Assembly (NCBI GenBank): GCA_027623555.1
Contig: JAQBSZ010000001.1
Coordinates: 62,001-126,000 of the forward strand
Reading direction: 5' to 3'
DNA from: Pseudomonadota bacterium
GTDB taxonomy: Bacteria > Pseudomonadota > Gammaproteobacteria > Pseudomonadales > Pseudohongiellaceae
DNA: 64,000 bases
The notes beneath the pieces are model-generated. The model saw only the letters and a list, made by a program, of their open reading frames with translations. It made no database searches and was not told the origin of the DNA. Position numbers and translations under genes: made by a program. Below, piece after piece: positions 36,896 through 44,158 of this stretch; within the stretch, counting starts at the first letter, position 1, and the number at the start of each line of letters is the position of its first letter.

Positions 36896-36917
36896 GCAGG
36901 CAGTTCACTCTGCCTGC
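36896..36917. promoter_or_regulatory. Perfect inverted repeat upstream of the HTH gene
   Basis: GCAGGCAG and CTGCCTGC form an 8-bp perfect inverted repeat with a 6-base spacer, 41 bp upstream of the TTG start of the XRE-type gene. No T run follows on either strand, so it looks more like an operator than a terminator. The next 250 bp are very AT-rich and hold no gene. Confidence 0.4.
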
Positions 36918-37170
36918 TGGAAAATAAGCTAACACAATGAATTTCCTATGATAATAATTTCCTCAAATTAGTGGGAATTTAGCCTTTTTTTGAAATAGTT
37001 AGTCAACAGTATTTCAAAATTTCAAAATAGAAATTATCTGCCTGAGCGCAATTTGGCGATAAATTTTGCGATTGCATTTGTGAATCCGCGCTGGGTCGAA
37101 GTTTCCTGATGAAAATCGAAGTGAGATTGGGCGTTCTCAAGAAACGGCCGCATATTTTCCTGCATATAAA

Positions 37171-37355
37171 CTAGGGAGCCTCTGATCAATTATATGGCCA
37201 CTCTGCGCCAGGCCCCGCCCAAAAAGGCTTACCACCGATCCCGCTCTCTGCGTTGCACTATCTTGACAGGTCGGCACATGCCGGCGATAGCGCGCCTTGA
37301 TAGCGAAATCGGTGGTAAGGCAGAGTGATCATATAATTGATCAGAGGCTCCCTAG
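37171..37355. repeat. Full nested inverted-repeat element, copy 1 (185 bp)
   Basis: The ends start CTAGGGAGCCTCTGA and match each other over 26 bases, then again at CACTCTG (two mismatches in 35). An inner pair CTTACCACCGAT (37228-37239) and ATCGGTGGTAAG (37308-37319) continues the fold, leaving a central part with CGTTGCACT and AGGTCGGC. No coding capacity. The right end CTAG gives the TAG stop of the unknown minus-strand gene ending at 37352. It resembles a MITE or a large REP-like element; no target duplication was seen. Confidence 0.88.
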
Positions 37356-38365
37356 ACTCCCTGATCGCTTATATCGCTTAGGGTTGCTTTGTAGTCATTG
37401 AGCATAGCATCGTCAATCAAGTTATAACCGGTCCTACCGACTGCATCAGCGGTGCCGATTCCAGTTTCAGCAAGCGCAGCAGCACTGACTGATAAGATAC
37501 CCAGAACCTGCTCAACGCTCAGGTTTTCCTTCTTTGCCACCCGTGTAATCTGATTCCAAAGTGTTTCGAATCTTGGTAGCAAACTGGAAGATTTTTCAGT
37601 TACCGAGACAGTCGATCGACGCAGTTCAGTGACAAGTTCTCTCAGTTCACCAGCGGACATCGGTGGAGTGTCGATTGCCGTGGCACTCTGTCTGCCCATT
37701 TCTTGAAGCAATTCCAGAATCTGCTCCAGAGTCTCTGGATTGCTGTCTTTCGCAATGACCTGGTTCGCTTGCAGATGATGCACCAGCCTGCGGAGAAACA
37801 CCTGCCCCCCTTTGGCGGCGTCCGTAGCAATGGCAAATACCCAAACTGGGGAGAGATGCATGGTGAGAAGGCCGGCGGCTTCCAAACTGGTGCCCAGGAG
37901 TTTGCGTTGCACGAACTGGTCTTTCAGTTCCATGTCGTCGTAATCTCTAACTCCCGCAACATTCTGAATCAGAAATGCCTGAAACATACCCACGGTAAAT
38001 CGATAACTCATGGAATTCTTGATCGCGCTGGGGACAAGAGTCTTGGTCAGCAGGAGGGTACTGCCACCCACAAGCGCACTGAGAGCGCGTGCAGTTCTCT
38101 CCGGAATTGACAATGAGAGTGCCAGGTAGTGATTGAGCCTCTGCAGATAACCTTCGGGGTTGCCCTCCGGAATTGGCAGGCTGTTGTTTAGTGCCGGCTC
38201 AATAGACTCTACAGATGTGCGGAGGTTAGATTCTTTCTCACTCAAGTAAAGAATAGCCTGCCAGGTCGGTTCACCAGGTATTATGGCTTGGACAGGATCA
38301 GTCGAATCAGTTTGCCATTTGCGGACTGCGGATTCCACTGCATTTGGGCAGGGGGAATATCTCAA
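37352..38365 (-). CDS. Protein of unknown function
   Basis: I do not recognise this protein of about 337 residues. It has a tryptophan-containing N-terminus (AVRKWQTD, PTWQAILYL), two mildly hydrophobic central stretches (TARALSALVGGSTLLLTKTLV and GLLTMHLSPVWVFAIATDAAKGG) and a long helical C-terminal part (LEQILELLQEMGRQ, ELRELVTELRRS). The central hydrophobic, glycine-rich segments recall membrane-associated EcsC-like proteins only weakly. TTG 38365 is a guess: a frame up to 38506 would overlap the divergent SlyD-like gene. The stop TAG is supplied by the end of the repeat at 37171-37355, so the original C-terminus may have been changed. Confidence 0.6.
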   Translation of the reverse strand: MRYSPCPNAVESAVRKWQTDSTDPVQAIIPGEPTWQAILYLSEKESNLRTSVESIEPALNNSLPIPEGNPEGYLQRLNHYLALSLSIPERTARALSALVGGSTLLLTKTLVPSAIKNSMSYRFTVGMFQAFLIQNVAGVRDYDDMELKDQFVQRKLLGTSLEAAGLLTMHLSPVWVFAIATDAAKGGQVFLRRLVHHLQANQVIAKDSNPETLEQILELLQEMGRQSATAIDTPPMSAGELRELVTELRRSTVSVTEKSSSLLPRFETLWNQITRVAKKENLSVEQVLGILSVSAAALAETGIGTADAVGRTGYNLIDDAMLNDYKATLSDISDQGV

Positions 38366-38414
38366 GCAGATAGCTTCTGATAGAATCTTGCATCGAGGGT
38401 AAGAGATAAGAGAT

Positions 38415-38993
38415 ATGGCAGAAACCGACAATTCAACTGGCAATCCAACTGACAGTGCAGACTCTGTCACGAATGTAGCTAGCGCTGAGCGTATTGCTGC
38501 AAACAAGGTGGTCTGCTTCCATTATCGGCTGACAGAAATAGACGGTGATGGAAACAAGGGCGACTGGAAAGAGGATTCTCATGGCAGCAAGCCACTTTAT
38601 TATCTGCATGGTTTTCACAACGTTGTCGTCGGGCTTGAAAAAGCCCTCGAAGGCAAGACGGTCGGTGACCAGATCGAAATCACGCTTACCCCCGATGAGG
38701 CATACGGACCACGTGATCCAGAAGGACTGCGCAGGATCCCCATCAAGCATATTCGTTATATTAGAGGTGGGAAAAAGCTCCGGTCAGACATGCTGGCAAC
38801 TGTTGAAACCAGTCAGGGCATGCGCACAGTAGTCGTATTGAAAGCGGGCAAATTTCATGCAGACGTCGATTTTAATCACCCCCTGGCAGGCAGAACACTC
38901 TTCTACGAGGTAGAGGTTGTTTCGGTAAGAGACGCCAGTTCCGAAGAGTTAGCCCACGGTCATGTGCACGGAGCTGGCGGCCACTCTCATTAA
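38415..38993 (+). CDS. SlyD-like FKBP-type peptidyl-prolyl isomerase
   Basis: A 192-residue FKBP-type isomerase. After a 28-residue unstructured start comes the split FKBP domain (VVCFHYRLTEIDGDG, YLHGFHNVVVGLEKALEGKTVGD), with an insert-in-flap domain (LTPDEAYGPRDPEGLRRIP) and a return strand NHPLAGRTLFYEVEVVSV. The C-terminus is histidine-rich (HGHVHGAGGHSH), as in SlyD, which binds nickel and other metals. The core is longer than standard SlyD because of the N-terminal extension and an extra loop. It is divergent from the unknown gene and convergent on the cyclase gene. Confidence 0.87.
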   Translation: MAETDNSTGNPTDSADSVTNVASAERIAANKVVCFHYRLTEIDGDGNKGDWKEDSHGSKPLYYLHGFHNVVVGLEKALEGKTVGDQIEITLTPDEAYGPRDPEGLRRIPIKHIRYIRGGKKLRSDMLATVETSQGMRTVVVLKAGKFHADVDFNHPLAGRTLFYEVEVVSVRDASSEELAHGHVHGAGGHSH

Positions 38994-39002
38994 GGAGCGA
39001 GT

Positions 39003-41318
39003 TTATTCGACTGTTTCGGACTGCTTGCCGATAGTGGATTCGAGAACCAGTGGCAGCACTTTACGATTAACAACCACTTCGTAATAAACTTCTTTACTGT
39101 CAGGATCTTCATGAATCTGGGAATCACGCCAGATTCCAATCTGACCTTCCCGAATTACCAGGTCCTTTTTGCGGCCGCTCACATCGGGATATTGCCCGAC
39201 ATGAAAGAGGTAATCCTTGCCATTTAGTTTAATACGAAGACTCTTCATTGGTATCTCAGTCTTCAGCTTGGCGAAAGCGTCATCGTCAATGTTAATTCCG
39301 TTTACGTTGTATCTCAAATAGTGCTGACCCTTTTCACCTTTACTTGCTTCACCCTCGCCGATGCGCAATACATCAACATTAAACAGGCTCTTCTGGATTG
39401 CAGCCCGTAAATTCCACGAACAGCCGGACATTCGATCGGCCAGACCGATAGCGCCGGAAATCATGATGGGGTGGTCACCGTCATAGAGATAGCGTGGCGC
39501 TTCATTGGAGTAGCAAATACCTACACCCAATTCCAGAAGTGGTAAACCCATTTGAGTCGAGTAGCGATTATTGGATCCAGTGACTTTCAACATGTCTTTA
39601 GCATAGCCACAGGCACGCGCCACCGAGAACCATTGTTGAGGAGTATGTTCGTATTCTAAAAAGCTCAGAATAATTGCATCGCCTTCAATGAAAACTTTGT
39701 TGGCACCATAGGTTTCCAAAATCTTGTTGATTGGATTGAAAAAGCGCATGCTGAAGTACGAGGCTGGATTAAGACCTTTAGCCTGTAACTCGTCGGTAAC
39801 TGTCGTAGATCCCCTGACGTCTGCCTTCAGAATAGAATGATGACAAATTCTTTCTTCGTCTTCTTCGATCTCAGAACTGGTGGGAAGCAAGTAGAGTGTA
39901 CCCGCAGCTTTTGATAGCTTGATTTCATCTTCTGCTGTTAATAGGCTGAGGCGATTGAATACACGATGCGCGAAACGATAATACTTGAGTTGTTGTCGAA
40001 AGCGGCTGAAGTCCAATAGCAGCTTCAAGGAGTCAACCGCATCGGCTTTGCTAGTTTGTTCTTTGATCTTCAATTTGAGTGACTCTAGCGACTTGATCTG
40101 CTCGTTGTTGAGATGCTGTCCACCTGAAATACTGTCTTGTAGTTTAGCGGCAGTAATATTTCCGCAAAGAAACTGACAAACTATTTTTAGATCCACGTGC
40201 TCCAGTATTGTTGGGTTGACGGAGCGTCGCATATACTGAGAGGCAAGTAGCTGAGCCAACACTTTGTTAGAACGAAGCAAGCGGGAGAATGCCTTCAGAG
40301 TTCGAGCCAGTCGCATTACTTCCCCACGCTTCTGCCACCATTTCTTGAATCCGAATTCCTTACGGTAGGCGGATAGTTTTTCGGTATGCTTTCGAATGTT
40401 GAAGAGCAGCTCTACATTATCCGGACATTCAAACCAGTTAAATGATTCGCCCATAGTCGTCTTTGTGTCTTCCGCCTGTCCCAGGAATGGCTGTGTCAGG
40501 AAGAGACCGCCGAGTGCATCATGAATTTCGGTTATAACACCGGCTTGACTGTCTTCACGCTTGAGAGGAGATATACTGAGGTCTTTGATGCGTTTGTTCA
40601 GTAAAGTTTCGACTTTACCGTTCAATTCTATGAAGCCGGCGTCTTCGCCATTCCAACTCCACATGCTGTACTCGTTAAGAAGCAGAGGAAGCGCGCTGAG
40701 CTCTGAAGTGTAGAGAAGGGGATTGATTAATGCATCAATTGAAAACGCATACTTATCACCCAGGAATTGATCGCGAATAATGTTAAGTTGTCTTTCTTCG
40801 ACACGTTGCAGCTGACTGAATAATTGCTTGTTTACACCATAGAGAATGGCGTCATAGTTTTTCTTCAGCCAGAACAAGCGCTGATCAGTTGCCAGGGCTT
40901 CCGATGAACCTCTGTTGCGATGCTCGGAAAGCCGTGACTTTACTTGCCTGACTTCTTCATCGAGAGTTTGGCGTACGAACTGGAGTATATGTTTTATTGC
41001 AGCAAATTGTAGAAAGCAGATTTCATCAGCCTTAAGATCCGTTTTGACACGATGAATCAGGACAGTTATAAGGTCCAGATAGCTGCTGCGTAATTTGTCG
41101 AAAAGTTTGGAATTGTCCCAATTCTTCGGTTTTGGAACGGCGGACTGAGAAATGAGTAAACCGACCAGCTTCTTTACATCTGAAGTGAATTTCTTACTGA
41201 GCCTGACATCGATGTGATAGTTATCGATACCTTTGGATAAGGTGGCGATCGAAATCTGCATCGATCGTTCTTCCTTTACCATCTCAAAGATGTTATGAAC
41301 TTCTTCTTCTGCGCTCAT
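39003..41318 (-). CDS. Class III nucleotide-cyclase-domain protein with long helical N-terminus
   Basis: A 771-residue cytosolic protein. About the first 480 residues are helical and charged, with no family I recognise. From about residue 490 a class III adenylate/guanylate cyclase homology domain follows: SILKADVRGSTTVTDEL carries the first metal aspartate, and NKVFIEGDAIILSF has the second (GDA). LELGVGICYSNEAPRYLYDG and ISGAIGLADRMSGCSW continue the fold. A 120-residue beta-rich C-terminal part follows. It may make cAMP or cGMP, or only bind nucleotides; the substrate-defining residues cannot be assigned by eye. It stands alone, convergent with the SlyD-like gene. Confidence 0.78.
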   Translation of the reverse strand: MSAEEEVHNIFEMVKEERSMQISIATLSKGIDNYHIDVRLSKKFTSDVKKLVGLLISQSAVPKPKNWDNSKLFDKLRSSYLDLITVLIHRVKTDLKADEICFLQFAAIKHILQFVRQTLDEEVRQVKSRLSEHRNRGSSEALATDQRLFWLKKNYDAILYGVNKQLFSQLQRVEERQLNIIRDQFLGDKYAFSIDALINPLLYTSELSALPLLLNEYSMWSWNGEDAGFIELNGKVETLLNKRIKDLSISPLKREDSQAGVITEIHDALGGLFLTQPFLGQAEDTKTTMGESFNWFECPDNVELLFNIRKHTEKLSAYRKEFGFKKWWQKRGEVMRLARTLKAFSRLLRSNKVLAQLLASQYMRRSVNPTILEHVDLKIVCQFLCGNITAAKLQDSISGGQHLNNEQIKSLESLKLKIKEQTSKADAVDSLKLLLDFSRFRQQLKYYRFAHRVFNRLSLLTAEDEIKLSKAAGTLYLLPTSSEIEEDEERICHHSILKADVRGSTTVTDELQAKGLNPASYFSMRFFNPINKILETYGANKVFIEGDAIILSFLEYEHTPQQWFSVARACGYAKDMLKVTGSNNRYSTQMGLPLLELGVGICYSNEAPRYLYDGDHPIMISGAIGLADRMSGCSWNLRAAIQKSLFNVDVLRIGEGEASKGEKGQHYLRYNVNGINIDDDAFAKLKTEIPMKSLRIKLNGKDYLFHVGQYPDVSGRKKDLVIREGQIGIWRDSQIHEDPDSKEVYYEVVVNRKVLPLVLESTIGKQSETVE

Positions 41319-41506
41319 TCCGTTCTTGTTATCGCCTTTTTTCTTTTAGCGTTCACTTACCAGAAGTTGAACCACGTCTCACAGTTAAAATCTGAAACGA
41401 AGATACCAGAAATAGTTAAGCTAAATGTGACCTAAAACACAATACATAGAATGTACTTAAAAATCAGCCATTTGAAGTGAAATTACGCGAAAAACAAGCG
41501 AAAGCT

Positions 41507-41526
41507 CCCAACTACTATAAGTTGGG
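41507..41526 (-). terminator. Possible weak terminator after the SRPBCC gene
   Basis: CCCAACT and AGTTGGG form a 7-bp stem with a 6-base loop, 44 bp past the SRPBCC stop. On the minus strand it is followed by AGCTTTCGCTTGTTTTTC, a broken T run. The rest of this 250-bp gap (41319-41569) is AT-rich and holds the cyclase promoter region, without clear boxes. Confidence 0.4.
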
Positions 41527-41569
41527 GTTGAACAGATAACTCAACACAAAATATGGTAGTACACACAAC

Positions 41570-42052
41570 TCAAGCGCAATAATATTGCATATGTGTGACA
41601 AACCGCTCCAACAGAACGGCCGCGCGCCGTTTCTCGATAGCAGCGAGCGGCACACTCAGCAAGCTACTGAGTCCATGGAACTCGAATTCCATGCCCAGCC
41701 TGAGCTCAGTATCCCGATCATCCGTGGCATTGTGTAGCGTAAAGCTGTAACCCAAGCGCTTGTTGCGCAGGCTCATAACCAGATCGAGGCGCCTGGCAGG
41801 ATCCCAGTAGCTGATCTCGCATGTGTGTTCGCCTACTATGTCTTTTATAAGAAAGGTGCTGCCGCGTCCTGGCGACCCTTCATCCTGCCGTTCGATGGTG
41901 TCCACACCGGGCATCCATTTTATCCAGCTCTCGAAATCGACGAGTTGCCCCCACACTGTAGGCGCAAAATTCTCTTCAGGGCCTAGAAAGCGAGAGAGCG
42001 TTGCCGGAGGAGTAATTCTTGCAACGAGACTGTGTGGTCGATAAAACGTCAT
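41570..42052 (-). CDS. SRPBCC (START-like) domain protein
   Basis: A 160-residue protein of the SRPBCC/polyketide-cyclase-like fold. The pattern is typical: WGQLVDFESWIKWMPGVDTIER (helix-grip start), GRGSTFLIKDIVGEHTCEISYWDPARRLDLVM, TELRLGMEFEFHGL and a long C-terminal helix AAIEKRRAAVLLERFVTHMQ that closes the ligand cavity. Such proteins bind hydrophobic ligands or act as coenzyme Q- or stress-related factors; no ligand can be inferred. ATG 42052 has AGGAG twelve bases upstream. Confidence 0.8.
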   Translation of the reverse strand: MTFYRPHSLVARITPPATLSRFLGPEENFAPTVWGQLVDFESWIKWMPGVDTIERQDEGSPGRGSTFLIKDIVGEHTCEISYWDPARRLDLVMSLRNKRLGYSFTLHNATDDRDTELRLGMEFEFHGLSSLLSVPLAAIEKRRAAVLLERFVTHMQYYCA

Positions 42053-42290
42053 AATCGCACCAAGCTCCTTTTATCCTCAACTCTCAATAAACAGGTTTAT
42101 AAAACAGTACTTGCCAACTCTACAGACCTATCACAAACTGCACTATGATTAGTCATATTGGTCATCAGTTGGTACTAAATCCTGACTCTATTTCATTACA
42201 GGATTGTAAGGCCCTGATAATCCAATAGAAAATACTTGGCTCACAACTTGCCTCTTGCTTTTTCAATAAGACTATAAAAGGGAAAAGCGG

Positions 42291-42350
42291 TACAAGTGAG
42301 TACAAGCAATTACAAGTGTATACAAGTACAAACAAGTGTATATAAGGATT
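42291..42350. repeat. Six tandem 10-bp units (TACAAGTGNN), helically phased
   Basis: Starting at 42291 the sequence divides exactly into 10-bp units: TACAAGTGAG, TACAAGCAAT, TACAAGTGTA, TACAAGTACA, AACAAGTGTA, TATAAGGATT. The first five keep ACAAG at the same position. A 10-bp period places each copy on nearly the same DNA face, as in arrays bound by a cooperative regulator. It lies 92 bp upstream of the small coiled-coil membrane gene. The 389-bp gap 42053-42441 contains no gene. Confidence 0.75.
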
Positions 42351-42357
42351 CTTTACT

Positions 42358-42381
42358 GACCAGATGACCAGATGACCAGAT
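42358..42381. repeat. Three perfect 8-bp tandem repeats (GACCAGAT)
   Basis: GACCAGAT occurs three times without spacing, followed by GAG. It directly follows the 10-bp array and precedes the small membrane gene. It may be a slippage-prone microsatellite that alters promoter spacing, or part of the same regulatory region. Confidence 0.75.
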
Positions 42382-42441
42382 GAGTATTCTCTGCAGGGCA
42401 GGATCTCGGCACAGACAAGTAAAAATCGGACGAGAAAGGCT

Positions 42442-42687
42442 ATGGATGATATTACACCGGTGTTAATAGTTGCGATCGTATTCGCTTTTGTGAGTTTCAG
42501 CGTTTATCTGAAGTACCGAACTGAGCGGCTTCGCCATGGCGTGGATGACCTGGAATCAGAGCTGCACAGCGAGAATCAGGCGCTAAAAAACAAGACCATG
42601 GAGCTGGAGAAACGCATTCAGGTTCTGGAATCTATCGTGACAACCAGAGATTTCCAGTTGAAGCAGGAAATCGACTCCCTTAGTTGA
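42442..42687 (+). CDS. Small PspB-like membrane protein with coiled coil
   Basis: An 81-residue protein: one N-terminal membrane segment (TPVLIVAIVFAFVSFSVYL), then a charged coiled coil ending LEKRIQVLESIVTTRDFQLKQEIDSL. Size, layout and the RIQVLESIV motif resemble PspB-like proteins of the phage-shock or envelope stress response and other small membrane proteins of gammaproteobacteria, but no pspA or pspC is nearby. ATG 42442 has GAAAGG just upstream. It is the first gene after the repeat array; the sulfite-oxidase-like gene follows. Confidence 0.65.
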   Translation: MDDITPVLIVAIVFAFVSFSVYLKYRTERLRHGVDDLESELHSENQALKNKTMELEKRIQVLESIVTTRDFQLKQEIDSLS

Positions 42688-42810
42688 GCCAAGCTACTGG
42701 GTTCAGCGCTACCTGTTGTGGTATGGTTGGGCAAGCAGCAGACTACTCTAACTCCCGAACCGGCTTGCTCGTGGGCAAGGCGGCACGACACTAAAATAAG
42801 AGAGAAGACA

Positions 42811-43977
42811 ATGAATCCTGAAGGCAACGGTCGACGAAAACTCCTCAAAGGCGCACTTGGCACTGGCATACTCGCAGCAGGCGCCGCTTCTGTACCCCAT
42901 TTTCTTTTTCCAGCCCTGGCACAGGGCGAAAGACTGGTTCCGTTTAGCGACGACCAATCACAGTCATTTCAGTGGAACCCGATTCAACCGAATACTACCC
43001 ACTGGCAGGACACCAGGGAAATCAACAGCTACTTCACCGACAATGAAAAGTTTTATCTGGTGCAGCACTACGGTCAGCCCGAGGTAGACAATGCTTCCTG
43101 GCGCCTGAAAGTTACCGGCATGGTCGACAACGAGCTTGAGTTCTCACTGCAAGACCTTATGGGAAGAAACAATATTGAACAGCAAGTTGGATTCGAATGC
43201 GGCGGCAATGGTCAGCGCTTGTTACACGGGCTGATAGGCAATGCTAACTGGCGAGGGGTGGCACTGAACAGTATTCTGCAAGAAGCAGGAGTTCAAGATG
43301 GTGCCAAGGAAATTGTATTCTTCGGCGCCGATACATCTAACGAAGAGATTCGTGGCCGTGAAGTCGAGAAAGCATTTGCTCGCAGCCTTTCCATTCCTGA
43401 TGCCATGCGCCCGGAAAATATGCTTGCCTTCGAGATGAATGGTGAACCCTTGCCTCATTACCACGGTAAACCAGTTCGGCTTCTCGTGCCGGGATGGTAC
43501 GGCGTCGCCAACGTTAAATGGTTAACCCAGATACATGTGCAAAACACTCGTTACATGGGAAGATTCATGGGTCGTGACTATGTCACACTCAAGAAGACGA
43601 ACGTGGGTGGCACGGAGCGTTGGGTTGAGAACTCTGTAACTACCATGAACCTCAAGTCTGCCATTGTTCGGGTGGTTGAGTCGGGTGGGCAATACCGCAT
43701 ACAGGGATTCGTGCTGAATGACGGAACGCCCCTGCAGAGTGTCGAAGTAAAAGTCGACGATGGCCCCTGGCAGCGTGCGGAGATGAACCCTCGCAATACA
43801 AAGTATTCATGGAAGTTGTTCAGTTATAACTGGAATAGTCCTGCTCCGGGCGAACACACAATCGTATCCCGAGTCACTGATGTTAACGGCAATATACAGA
43901 TTACGATGGATCAAGTGCCGGAAAAAGTCAGCTTCTGGGAAGATTTCGCACAATTCCCGAGGAAGATCAATATCTGA
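42811..43977 (+). CDS. Tat-exported sulfite-oxidase-family molybdoenzyme (SoxC/SorA-like)
   Basis: A 388-residue periplasmic molybdoenzyme. The N-terminus has a twin-arginine signal (GRRKLLKGALGTGILAAGAASVP), so the folded protein carries its cofactor across the membrane. The sulfite-oxidase molybdopterin domain follows with the molybdenum ligand C130 in VGFECGGNGQ, then PHYHGKPVRLLVPGWYGVANVKWL, and a C-terminal dimerisation domain (IQGFVLNDGTPLQSVEVKVDDGPWQRAEM) as in SoxC. ATG 42811 is preferred because it is the start of the Tat signal; a longer frame from 42718 is not needed. It could oxidise sulfite or another small substrate; no cytochrome partner is adjacent. Confidence 0.88.
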   Translation: MNPEGNGRRKLLKGALGTGILAAGAASVPHFLFPALAQGERLVPFSDDQSQSFQWNPIQPNTTHWQDTREINSYFTDNEKFYLVQHYGQPEVDNASWRLKVTGMVDNELEFSLQDLMGRNNIEQQVGFECGGNGQRLLHGLIGNANWRGVALNSILQEAGVQDGAKEIVFFGADTSNEEIRGREVEKAFARSLSIPDAMRPENMLAFEMNGEPLPHYHGKPVRLLVPGWYGVANVKWLTQIHVQNTRYMGRFMGRDYVTLKKTNVGGTERWVENSVTTMNLKSAIVRVVESGGQYRIQGFVLNDGTPLQSVEVKVDDGPWQRAEMNPRNTKYSWKLFSYNWNSPAPGEHTIVSRVTDVNGNIQITMDQVPEKVSFWEDFAQFPRKINI

Positions 43978-44158
43978 GGAGCCTCAGGGGGCTTCTTACA
44001 TTCCTGGCGAGAGTTCGTGGAGTGTGAGAGCCCTCTGGAGAGCTAATGAGTAATCCTATTATGCCCCACTCAGGCCTACAGCCGATTCAGATCGCCAGGT
44101 GTGCACCACGGCAGAGCAGTCATAGACCGAAGCGCAGGCTGACTAATATTTAAAGGCT
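43978..44158. other. Intergenic region before polB
   Basis: Contains a weak hairpin GGAGCC/GGCTTC (about 43979-43997), possibly a terminator of the molybdoenzyme gene. I saw no other clear feature. GGAGCCTC here may be a chance match to the repeat termini. Confidence 0.3.
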
